Shown: positions 42,791-49,748 of the stretch, piece by piece
Numbering within the stretch: the stretch's first letter is position 1
How the letters are laid out: every line of letters begins with the position of its first letter
Assembly (NCBI RefSeq): GCF_017876165.1
Contig: NZ_JAGINQ010000024.1
Coordinates: forward strand, 19,616 to 83,615
Length of the DNA: 64,000 nt
Source of the DNA: Azospirillum soli
GTDB taxonomy: Bacteria > Pseudomonadota > Alphaproteobacteria > Azospirillales > Azospirillaceae
Direction: 5' to 3'
Program-made: the position numbers and the translations under genes
The notes under the pieces: model-generated
Told to the model about the DNA's origin: nothing
Databases searched by the model: none
Seen by the model: only the letters and a program-made list of their open reading frames with translations

Positions 42791-43131
42791 CACTCGACCT
42801 CCAGTTCCTTGACCCGCAACTCTTCCCCGCCGGTCACCACCAGCTGATGCCCGCCACAGTCCGGGCAGGGATCGAACCGCTCGGCGAGCGGGACCGGCTT
42901 TTCACAGGACAGGCAGAACGCCTCGCCGGGCGGGCGCTCGATGGCGAGCGTCGCTCCTTCCGCGATGGTGCCTCGGCTGACCGCGTCAAAGCCGAACTCT
43001 ATCGCTTCAGGTTCGACGTGGGAAAGGGTTCCGATGACCAGACGAACGGTTTTCACCCGCGTGAATCCCTGGACCGCCGCCTGTTCGCGGATCACGTCGA
43101 TGATCCCCTGGCTCAGCGCCAACTCATGCAT
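42790..43131 (-). CDS. hypA: HypA, nickel chaperone
   Basis: HypA is a 113-residue metallochaperone working with HypB. It begins MHELALSQGIIDVI, the MHE motif that binds nickel. The zinc site is made of C-x-x-C pairs (CLSCEKPVPLAERFDPCPDC). The start lies eight bases inside hupK and the stop overlaps hypB, so translation is coupled on both sides. Confidence 0.96.
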   Translation of the reverse strand: MHELALSQGIIDVIREQAAVQGFTRVKTVRLVIGTLSHVEPEAIEFGFDAVSRGTIAEGATLAIERPPGEAFCLSCEKPVPLAERFDPCPDCGGHQLVVTGGEELRVKELEVE

Positions 43132-44296
43132 GGGCGGGGTCCTCCTGTTCGATGGCGATGGTGCAGGCGACGCACGGGTCGAGCGCGGTCATCAGCAACC
43201 CGGCGCGCTCCCGCAGGCCATCGTCCGCCGTCGCCCCGGTCAGCCCGCGGGCGAGCGGCCCATCGGCGGCGAAGTTCCATTCGGTGGGCGCCACCATGCG
43301 GTAATCGGTGATGCGGCCCGCCTCCAGGCGCACCCAATGGGCCAGCCGTCCGCGCGCCGTGTCCACGGCTCCGCTTCCCAGCCCCGTTCCGCCGGAACCG
43401 CTAACCGGATCGGCCGGCGTGAGCGAAGCGACCAGAGCCGCCATCCGCGCTGGCAGTTCGGCCAGTTCCACCAGTCTGGCCGCGACATGGGCAGCAATGC
43501 CAGAGCCATGACGATTCAACAGTGCCGCGACCAGCGGGTGCGCGGTGTGCCGCGCCAGCGGCCCGGTGTGCGCCGGGGCGCCATTCTGGTCGGGCCTGTC
43601 GGAAAAACCAGGCGCCGCGGCCAGCCGTTCGCCGAACCAGCGGGCGGGGTGGGGCGCCAGAGCGGCCACGCCGCAGGCGCCAAACCCGGCGAACCCCGGC
43701 TCCAGCGCACGGCGCATCAGCCGGGCGGCGGGCGTTGCCTCCACAGCGGCCCATGCGGACAGAGCCTCCACGCCGGTCGGCACCGCCCCCCCGAAGACGA
43801 CCTGCTCCACTTGGTCCCGCACCCGTATGGCCGCTCGTTCCAGCGCGTCCCGGTCCGGCCGCAGGACACCGCCGCCGGGACGCAGCCCGTCGCGCGCCGG
43901 GTAGAGCGCCTTGGGAATCCCCGCCGTCGCGGCGCGCAAGACCGCAAGCGCCCGTGGCTGCGGTTCCTTGCCCAGCCGCTTCGGCCATTCGATCAGGGCT
44001 TGCCACGCGTGGCTTTCCGTCGTCTCGGCCAGGACCAGCAACGCGCGGGCGGCGGCGTGCGGGGCGGCGTTGATGCCCAACGCCTCTTCCAAAGCCTCGG
44101 TGGCGGCCAGCGCCTGCGCGGTGCCGCACAGGCTGAACAGCAGGGGCACCAGCCGCACCGCCTCGTCCGGCATGCGGCCGACGAGGGCGCGGGCGGCGTT
44201 GGGGCGACGGACTCGCACGTCGGCGGCGCGTACCTGCCCGTCAGCCACCGACAGGCGCACTGAAATTGAACCTTCCAAGCCGCCGGCTGTGGTCAT
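43124..44296 (-). CDS. hupK: HupK-like, degenerate hydrogenase large-subunit paralogue
   Basis: This 390-residue protein resembles [NiFe] large subunits only at the two ends. The L1-like region reads FSLCGTAQAL, keeping one of two Cys. The L2-like region reads DPCVACTIAIEQEDPAHA, keeping both Cys but not the His and having no cleavable tail. HupK of rhizobia has this pattern and is thought to be a scaffold for Fe(CN)2CO assembly. The middle is Ala/Arg-rich with few recognisable motifs. The start overlaps hupIJ and the stop overlaps hypA. The call rests on ends plus position. Confidence 0.82.
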   Translation of the reverse strand: MTTAGGLEGSISVRLSVADGQVRAADVRVRRPNAARALVGRMPDEAVRLVPLLFSLCGTAQALAATEALEEALGINAAPHAAARALLVLAETTESHAWQALIEWPKRLGKEPQPRALAVLRAATAGIPKALYPARDGLRPGGGVLRPDRDALERAAIRVRDQVEQVVFGGAVPTGVEALSAWAAVEATPAARLMRRALEPGFAGFGACGVAALAPHPARWFGERLAAAPGFSDRPDQNGAPAHTGPLARHTAHPLVAALLNRHGSGIAAHVAARLVELAELPARMAALVASLTPADPVSGSGGTGLGSGAVDTARGRLAHWVRLEAGRITDYRMVAPTEWNFAADGPLARGLTGATADDGLRERAGLLMTALDPCVACTIAIEQEDPAHA

Positions 44297-44976
44297 CCGC
44301 GCCCACCCCGGAACAGCGACCGGCGGGATAGGGCGGGTTTAGCTTCCTTAGGCTCCGTCTTCTCAAGGGCCGGCCCTTCGGGTTCCGGCGCGCGCATCAA
44401 CTGGTCCAGTGCCAGCCCCGCCGCCGCACGGGCGTCCTCTTGGCTGGTGAACACGTTCATCGCCGACACCAGCGGGATCACCGCCAGCGTGCCCAGAGCC
44501 CCCACCCGCGCGGCGGTGGCGCGGTAGGCACCGGACGGCAGCGCGATGTCCGTCTTGTCGCCGTCGCGCAAGCCTGCCCATTCCGCCGGATCGCGCGGGA
44601 TCAGCACGGCGTTGAGGAACCAGGGCGCGATCACGCAACCGAACCAGCCGGGCGCATGCGGGCGAAAGCCCACCGCCTCCACCGACAGGGCGGCGTTGCA
44701 GATGGGCACGTCGGCCATGTCGCGCTCGGCAATCAGGCGGTAGGCGGCGATCAGCGCGTTCACCCGCGTCACCAGGAGGTCGGTTGCGTCTGATCCGGGC
44801 AGGGCAAATCCATGCTGCGGGCCGTCGCAGCCGGGGCAGCACCAGTAATCGGGCAGCCGGCCGAAGGGCGTGCCGGGCGGCACCTCGCGCGCCGGATCGC
44901 CGGCCGCCGGGTCGTAGACCGCGCCGCAGCCACCACAGGCCAGCCGCGCGTCGCCCTCGAAACCCGCCGTGCTCAA
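44293..44976 (-). CDS. Rubredoxin-HybE fusion (HupI-HupJ-like hydrogenase chaperone)
   Basis: This 227-residue protein starts at a TTG (44976) that overlaps the stop of the HypC-family gene (TTGA), with AAGGAG five bases upstream. Residues about 8-60 form a rubredoxin domain: ACGGCGAVYDPAAGDP, then PPGTPFGRLPDYWCCPGCDGP, with the four Cys in place. Residues about 75-200 match the HybE/HupJ family (RVNALIAAYRLIAERDMADVPICNAAL, GWFGCVIAPWFLNAVLIP, FTSQEDARAAAG). The C-terminal tail (ALSRRSLFRGGRG) is basic. In rhizobia HupI and HupJ are separate. It probably helps assemble the small subunit under oxygen. Confidence 0.87.
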   Translation of the reverse strand: MSTAGFEGDARLACGGCGAVYDPAAGDPAREVPPGTPFGRLPDYWCCPGCDGPQHGFALPGSDATDLLVTRVNALIAAYRLIAERDMADVPICNAALSVEAVGFRPHAPGWFGCVIAPWFLNAVLIPRDPAEWAGLRDGDKTDIALPSGAYRATAARVGALGTLAVIPLVSAMNVFTSQEDARAAAGLALDQLMRAPEPEGPALEKTEPKEAKPALSRRSLFRGGRG

Positions 44977-45248
44977 GTCGACTCCTTGGGCGCCATCAGG
45001 TCGGCGAACAGGTGATCGACGTTCTCCCCCTTCGCGGCCAGCAGGATGGCGTCGAGCGCGTTGTTGATCGGCTCCACCTCCTCCTCGTCCAGCGCGCGGA
45101 CGGCGTTGTCCAGATGCACCAGCACCCAGCCGCCGGGCGGTACCTCCTCGATCAGCATGACGTTGATGCGCCGCTCCTCGCCCCGGCCGGTGCACAGCGC
45201 CGTGAAGCCGTCGGTCTCAAGGACCTGCATCGGAATGCCGAGACACAT
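44973..45248 (-). CDS. HypC-family chaperone (HupF/HybG-like)
   Basis: This 91-residue HypC-family protein begins MCLGIPMQVLET with the functional Cys2. It is longer at the C-terminus than the other HypC, ending NVDHLFADLMAPKEST, as in HupF. It is first in the leftward maturation operon, about 60 bases after an FNR-type box. It overlaps the next gene by four bases. HupF proteins protect the large subunit under oxygen or act as a specific HypC; which applies here is not shown. Confidence 0.9.
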   Translation of the reverse strand: MCLGIPMQVLETDGFTALCTGRGEERRINVMLIEEVPPGGWVLVHLDNAVRALDEEEVEPINNALDAILLAAKGENVDHLFADLMAPKEST

Positions 45249-45304
45249 GCGCCCATTCCTAACCTCTGATCGGCGGCATCTTGGCCGGGGTGGTCCTGCG
45301 CACA

Positions 45305-45318
45305 TTGATGTGCGTCAA
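45305..45318. promoter_or_regulatory. FNR-type box between the maturation operon and hupE
   Basis: TTGAT-GTGC-GTCAA matches the FNR consensus at nine of ten positions. A leftward class II start would be near 45270, about 22 bases before the HypC-family ATG. A rightward one would be near 45353, about 100 bases before hupE. An imperfect 11-bp hairpin at 45324-45350 lies next to it on the hupE side. Confidence 0.75.
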
Positions 45319-45455
45319 ACATGCAGCCTACGGACGGTTTCCGCAGGCTGACCCATTTCCAACCGTGGTCATTCTGGTAGGATGGAAGACGCTTTGCGCG
45401 CGGTGGGGTGGGGTCGGTCGCGCGCCGTTCTAAGAACAGCAGGGGAATGCACCGG

Positions 45456-46058
45456 ATGAAACGTTTCGCTCTCGCGTCGGCTCTCGCGGCTGCGGCCATG
45501 GCCGCTCTGCCCAACGCGGCGCTCGCCCACACCTTCGGCGCCCACGACGCCGGGTTCGTTCACGGCTTCATGCATCCGGTCGGCGGTTGGGATCACCTGC
45601 TGGCGATGGTCGCCGTCGGCCTGTGGGCCGCGCAGCGGAGCGGTGCCGCCCTGTGGGCTCTGCCGGCGGCATTCGTCGCCGCGATGATCGGCGGCGGCCT
45701 GCTCGGCATGGCCGGCGTGGCGCTGCCGCAGGTCGAACTGGGCATCGTCCTGTCGGTGGTCGTGCTGGGCGGGTTGATCGCCCTCCAGTCGCGTCTGCCG
45801 CTGCTGGCCTCGGCCGGCGTCGTCGCCCTGTTCGCCGTCTTCCACGGCTATGCCCACGGCGCGGAGATGCCGGAAGCCGCCCAGCCGGCGCTCTACGGCC
45901 TGGGTTTCGCGCTGGCCACGGCGCTGCTGCACGCCGCCGGCATCGGTGCCGCGCTGTCGCTCCGGCGCTTCGTCGAGGGCCGCGCCGGCGCGCTGGCCCT
46001 GCGCGGCGTCGGCGCCCTGGTCGGCCTTTCCGGCGCGGCGCTGATCGCGTTCGGCTGA
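45456..46058 (+). CDS. hupE: HupE/UreJ-family nickel permease
   Basis: This 200-residue membrane protein is likely to import nickel for hydrogenase. A signal peptide (MKRFALASALAAAAMAALPN, ALAH) is followed by the family hallmark HTFGAHDAGFVHGFMHPVGGWDHLLAMVAVG with the metal-binding HPxxGxDH. A second His site is FHGYAHGAEMP. About six hydrophobic segments are visible. The ATG at 45456 fits the signal; the open frame upstream does not. A strong terminator follows 29 bases later. Confidence 0.93.
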   Translation: MKRFALASALAAAAMAALPNAALAHTFGAHDAGFVHGFMHPVGGWDHLLAMVAVGLWAAQRSGAALWALPAAFVAAMIGGGLLGMAGVALPQVELGIVLSVVVLGGLIALQSRLPLLASAGVVALFAVFHGYAHGAEMPEAAQPALYGLGFALATALLHAAGIGAALSLRRFVEGRAGALALRGVGALVGLSGAALIAFG

Positions 46059-46086
46059 GGAGCTGGCCGCAAGGCCGATTCGGTTG

Positions 46087-46121
46087 AAAAGGCCCGGCGG
46101 GACCACCCGCCGGGCCTTTTT
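46087..46121 (+). terminator. Intrinsic terminator after hupE
   Basis: A perfect 15-bp stem (AAAAGGCCCGGCGGG with its complement, loop ACCA) is followed by TTTTTCTTT. Transcription of hupE should end here, which makes the next gene a separate unit. Confidence 0.93.
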
Positions 46122-46250
46122 CTTTGCCGAGGATATTTGGAATTCCTGAGCAAAACCACAGGTTTGGAGATTTCCTGCGCACTCTCTTTTCGAACGGCGC
46201 GGCGGCGGCCATGCTTGCGGTCGCCTAATCCTTGGGGAGAGAGTGAGTTC

Positions 46251-47258
46251 ATGAGACAGTCCACCGCTGCCGCCCTGCGGGGCGCTCTGGTCGCCCCCCT
46301 GGTCGCTCTGGCGCTGGCCGTTCCGGCGGCGCTCGTCACGGCCCCGGCCGAGGCCGCCCCGCCGGCCCAGATGAAGACGCAGGCGCCGGGCTTCTACCGC
46401 ATGGCGCTGGGTGACTTCGAGGTCACCGCGCTGTACGACGGCTTTGTCGATCTCGATCGCAAGCTGCTGAAGGGTGCCAGCGCCGAGGACGTGCAAAGCC
46501 TGCTCGCCCGCATGTTCCTCGACAACACGCCGGGCGTGCAGACGGCAGTCAACGCCTACCTCGTCCACACCGGGCAGAATCTGGTGCTGGTCGATGCCGG
46601 TACGGCCAAGGCCTTCGGCCCCAACCTGGGCTTCATCGTGGACAACATCCGCGCCGCCGGCTACGACCCAGCGCAGGTGGACGCGGTGTTGCTGACGCAC
46701 CTGCACCCCGACCACGCCAACGGTCTGCTGACGCCGGACGGCAAAATTGCCTTCCCCAACGCCGAGGTCCGCGTGGCGAAGGCCGACGCCGATTTCTGGC
46801 TGAGCGAGGAGATCGCGGCCAAGGCCCCGGCGGACGCACAGGCCTTCTTCAAGATGGCGCGCAATGCGGTCGCCCCCTATGTGGCGACGGGCAAGTTGAA
46901 GCCCTACGCGGAGGGCGAGACGCTGCTGCCCGGCGTGACGGTGGTGGCGGAGCCCGGCCACACGCCGGGCCATTCCGGCTATCTGTTCACCTCCAAGGAC
47001 CAGAGCATCCTGGTGTGGGGTGACCTCGTCCACAGCCACTCGGTCCAGTTCGCCCGGCCCGAGATCGCCATGGAGTTCGACGTGGATCAGACGCAGGCGA
47101 TCGCCACCCGAAAGAAGGTTTTCGCCGACGCGGCGGCGCAGAAGCTGTGGGTCGCCGGCGCGCACCTGCCGTTCCCCGGCATCGGCCACGTCCGCACCGA
47201 GGGCAACGGCTACGCCTGGGTGCCGGTGGAATACGGCCCGATCCGCACGGACCGGTAA
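46251..47258 (+). CDS. Periplasmic metallo-beta-lactamase-fold hydrolase
   Basis: This 335-residue protein has a signal peptide (about residues 1-36, ending AEA) and an MBL fold. The metal site is visible as LLTHLHPDHANG (HxHxDH), PGHTPGHSGYLF (third His), WGDLVHSHSVQF (bridging Asp) and a late His in AGAHLPFPGIGH. It resembles secreted MBL hydrolases of the SoxH/quorum-lactonase-like broad group. The substrate is unknown. It lies inside the hydrogenase locus but after a terminator, so co-function is not implied. Confidence 0.87.
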   Translation: MRQSTAAALRGALVAPLVALALAVPAALVTAPAEAAPPAQMKTQAPGFYRMALGDFEVTALYDGFVDLDRKLLKGASAEDVQSLLARMFLDNTPGVQTAVNAYLVHTGQNLVLVDAGTAKAFGPNLGFIVDNIRAAGYDPAQVDAVLLTHLHPDHANGLLTPDGKIAFPNAEVRVAKADADFWLSEEIAAKAPADAQAFFKMARNAVAPYVATGKLKPYAEGETLLPGVTVVAEPGHTPGHSGYLFTSKDQSILVWGDLVHSHSVQFARPEIAMEFDVDQTQAIATRKKVFADAAAQKLWVAGAHLPFPGIGHVRTEGNGYAWVPVEYGPIRTDR

Positions 47259-47273
47259 GCGGCGGACGTTCAC

Positions 47274-47302
47274 CCGCTCTCCCGCGAACGGCGGGGGAGC
47301 GG
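47274..47302. repeat. REP-like hairpin between convergent genes
   Basis: 47274-47285 (CCGCTCTCCCGC) pairs with 47291-47302, a 12-bp stem with one G-T pair and a five-base loop. It lies between the MBL gene and the chemoreceptor gene and could terminate both weakly; there is no T-run. Confidence 0.6.
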
Positions 47303-47312
47303 TTGTGGAGCC

Positions 47313-48986
47313 TTATCCCCGCCGGACGATGGACAGGAAGCTGGACACCTCGCTGGACAGGTTCTGGGACTCGCCCAGCAACGCCTGAGCGGCGGTCAGC
47401 AGTTCCTCGGCGTTGGCGCCGGTTTCGCTGGCCTGACGGGACACATCGTCGATGCTGGCGGTCACCGCGTGGGTGCCCGACGACGCCTCCTGCACGTTGC
47501 GGGCGATCTCGCGGGTGGCGGCGCCCTGCTGGTCCACTGCCACGGCGACCGTGCCGGTGATGTCGCTGATGCGCCGGATGGTCTCCACGATGGTGGAGAT
47601 GGCGTCCACCGCCTTGTGGGTCTCGCCCTGGATGCCCGCCACCTGGCTCTGGATGTCCTCGGTGGCCTTGGCGGTCTGGTTGGCGAGGTTCTTCACCTCT
47701 TGCGCCACCACGGCGAAGCCCTTGCCGGCCTCGCCCGCGCGCGCCGCCTCGATGGTTGCGTTCAGCGCCAGCAGGTTGGTCTGGGCGGCGATGGAGTTGA
47801 TGAGTTCCACCACCTCGCCGATGCGGTTGGCGGCGTCGGCAAGGCCCTGCACCGTGGCGTTGGTGGACTGCGCCTCGCCCACGGCACGGTCGGCGACCTG
47901 GGTCGCCTCGCCCACATGGCGGCTGATCTCGCCGATGGAGGCGGTCAGTTCCTCGGCGGCCGCCGCGACCGTCTCTACGTTGCTCGACGCCTGCTGGGAG
48001 GAGGTGGAGACGGTGGACACCGCCGCCTGGGTGTTCTCGGCGCTCTGCGACAGGCGTTCGGCGTTGCCGCGCATGCGCTGGGCGGATTCGGTGACGGAGC
48101 GCACCACCACGTCGATCTTGCCGGCGAAGCTCTGCGTCGCCCGGTCGATCTCATTGCGGCGGCGCGACTGCTCGGCCTCCGCCTCGTGCTGGCGGCGGGC
48201 CAGTTCCTCGGCGGCCGTCAGGCTGTCCTTGAAGCCGGCGACGGCGCGGGCCATGTCGCCGATCTCGTCGCTGCGGTCGGTGTCCTCAACGGCGATGGAG
48301 AAGTCCTTGCGCTGGATCGCGGCCATCACGTCCGACAGCCGGTGCAGAGCGCGCATCTGCCCCTTGACGTAAAGATAGGTCAGCAGGCACAGCGTCGCGC
48401 CGATCAGCAGCGACACGGCGCCGATGCGCCAGCCCAACTGGTCGATGATCGCGTAGAACTCGCCCTTGGGGATGCCGACGGCCAGCGCGCCCACGACCTT
48501 GCCGCCGGCGTCCTTCAGCGGCGTGTAGGAGACCAAGTACGGGACGCCGAGCACTGGATATTCGCCGAGGAAGCTCTCGCCGCGCATCACCCGCTGGTAA
48601 AGGTCCCTGTCGATGTCGGAGCCGACCGGGCGGCTGCCGTCCGCCTTTTTCAGCGTTGTGGCGACCCGGATGTTCTCGCGCAGCAGGGTGACGACCACGC
48701 CCAGCGCGTCGCTGATGCGGTCCACATGATCGAAGCTGCCTTCCAGCACCTTGTCGCCCAGCACCAGCTTGCCGTCCACCAGCTTGTACGGAGCCTTCGT
48801 CGGGTTCAGCATTTCGAGGGCGACGCGCATGTTCATGCTTTGCCGCGCGATTTCCTGGCGCTTCAGGTCGTCGGTGACGAAGTACAGCGCAGCGAACACG
48901 ATGGCGGCGCAGCTGACGATCGTTCCGACGATGTTGAGCGCGACCAGCTTCTGGTTGAAGGACAGCCGGCTGAAGAGACTGGCCAT
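47313..48986 (-). CDS. Methyl-accepting chemotaxis protein with periplasmic Cache-like domain
   Basis: This 557-residue chemoreceptor has TM1 at about 15-38, a periplasmic single-Cache-like domain (about 40-185; VVVTLLRENIRVATTLKKADG, GVPYLVSYTPLKDAGGKVVGALAVG), TM2 at about 187-207, HAMP, and a signalling domain. The highly conserved hairpin tip reads INSIAAQTNLLALNATIEAARAGEAGKGFAVVA (in part). The ligand is unknown; Cache_3-type receptors often sense small acids. It has no CheR-binding pentapeptide at the C-terminus. It lies between the hydrogenase maturation and structural units. Confidence 0.92.
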   Translation of the reverse strand: MASLFSRLSFNQKLVALNIVGTIVSCAAIVFAALYFVTDDLKRQEIARQSMNMRVALEMLNPTKAPYKLVDGKLVLGDKVLEGSFDHVDRISDALGVVVTLLRENIRVATTLKKADGSRPVGSDIDRDLYQRVMRGESFLGEYPVLGVPYLVSYTPLKDAGGKVVGALAVGIPKGEFYAIIDQLGWRIGAVSLLIGATLCLLTYLYVKGQMRALHRLSDVMAAIQRKDFSIAVEDTDRSDEIGDMARAVAGFKDSLTAAEELARRQHEAEAEQSRRRNEIDRATQSFAGKIDVVVRSVTESAQRMRGNAERLSQSAENTQAAVSTVSTSSQQASSNVETVAAAAEELTASIGEISRHVGEATQVADRAVGEAQSTNATVQGLADAANRIGEVVELINSIAAQTNLLALNATIEAARAGEAGKGFAVVAQEVKNLANQTAKATEDIQSQVAGIQGETHKAVDAISTIVETIRRISDITGTVAVAVDQQGAATREIARNVQEASSGTHAVTASIDDVSRQASETGANAEELLTAAQALLGESQNLSSEVSSFLSIVRRG

Positions 48987-49129
48987 GCGATGGTTCCTGC
49001 CCGATGTTGCTCGTGGTTGCTGAGTGGTGCGGCTAAAAACCCTGAAGGCAGTAGGGTATCAGAGCGTGTGTGCGCACTGCAACCGGATGGAGGTGCGTCT
49101 TCGCGTCCCGCGTGCGTCGCCCCTGCCTA

Positions 49130-49609
49130 TCAGGCTTTTTGGATCGGCTCCACGCCGTGACGGCGCAGTTCGGTGACGATCAGGTCCACCATCTCTGGAA
49201 CCTTCGCCTCGATCTCCGGCGACAGCATCAGGCCGGTGCCCAGCGCCAGCGGCACGCAGCCGATCACCGTCACCGTCTGCGGCCCTTCCTCCTGCAACTT
49301 CAGCGAGGCCAGCAGGTCCGACAGGCCGAGCTGGTGCGGCGACAGCTTGCCCTTGAAATAGGCCGGCACCTCGTCCCCGCGCAGCACCACCAGCGTGGCC
49401 GGGTCGGCGCCGGTCTTCACAGCGTCGATGGCAATCAGGTGATCGTGGCTGGCGATGATGTCCAGCATGTCCATGCCGCAGGTGCCGCCGTCGATGACGC
49501 TGACATGCTCCGGCACCGCCCATTGCGCGTCGAACGCCTCCATGGCGCGCACGCCGACGCCTTCGTCCATCAGAAGGATGTTGCCGAGACCGAGGACGAG
49601 GATGGACAT
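49130..49609 (-). CDS. Hydrogenase maturation protease (HybD/HupD)
   Basis: This 159-residue nickel-dependent endopeptidase clips the C-terminal tail of the large subunit after nickel insertion. It begins MSILVLGLGNILLMDEGVGV with the nickel-ligand Glu. Further ligands are the Asp in LIAIDAVKTG and the His in SPHQLGLSDLL. It is 139 bases downstream of the large subunit gene, with a terminator-like hairpin between. It is the expected partner of the 15-residue tail on the large subunit. Confidence 0.94.
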   Translation of the reverse strand: MSILVLGLGNILLMDEGVGVRAMEAFDAQWAVPEHVSVIDGGTCGMDMLDIIASHDHLIAIDAVKTGADPATLVVLRGDEVPAYFKGKLSPHQLGLSDLLASLKLQEEGPQTVTVIGCVPLALGTGLMLSPEIEAKVPEMVDLIVTELRRHGVEPIQKA

Positions 49610-49691
49610 GGGGCGAATGCTCCTGTGCGGGATCGGGGGTGCACGAATAACCGGAACCGGCGCCGCGCGCGGTGAACTGGATCAATGGAAG

Positions 49692-49722
49692 AAAAAGCCC
49701 CCCTTCCGCGAGGAAGAGGGGC
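49692..49722 (-). terminator. Intrinsic terminator-like hairpin between the large-subunit and protease genes
   Basis: An 11-bp stem with one mismatch (49697-49707 with 49712-49722, loop of four) is followed in the leftward direction by TTTTT (49692-49696). It would reduce or end transcription before the protease gene. Confidence 0.75.
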
Positions 49723-49748
49723 CTTTCCGAACGGAACGACGTGAGGGC

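Noticed and set aside
41918..42847. A rightward frame with apparent membrane helices (VVMVVAV, MVVVMAIVVMIVAM)
   Set aside because: It is the complement of the His-rich CAT/CAC codons of hypB, which read as Met/Val on the other strand. Not a membrane protein.
45369..47273. A 634-codon leftward frame over hupE and the MBL gene
   Set aside because: Both rightward genes have signal peptides, family motifs and ribosome sites; the leftward frame is compositionally biased.
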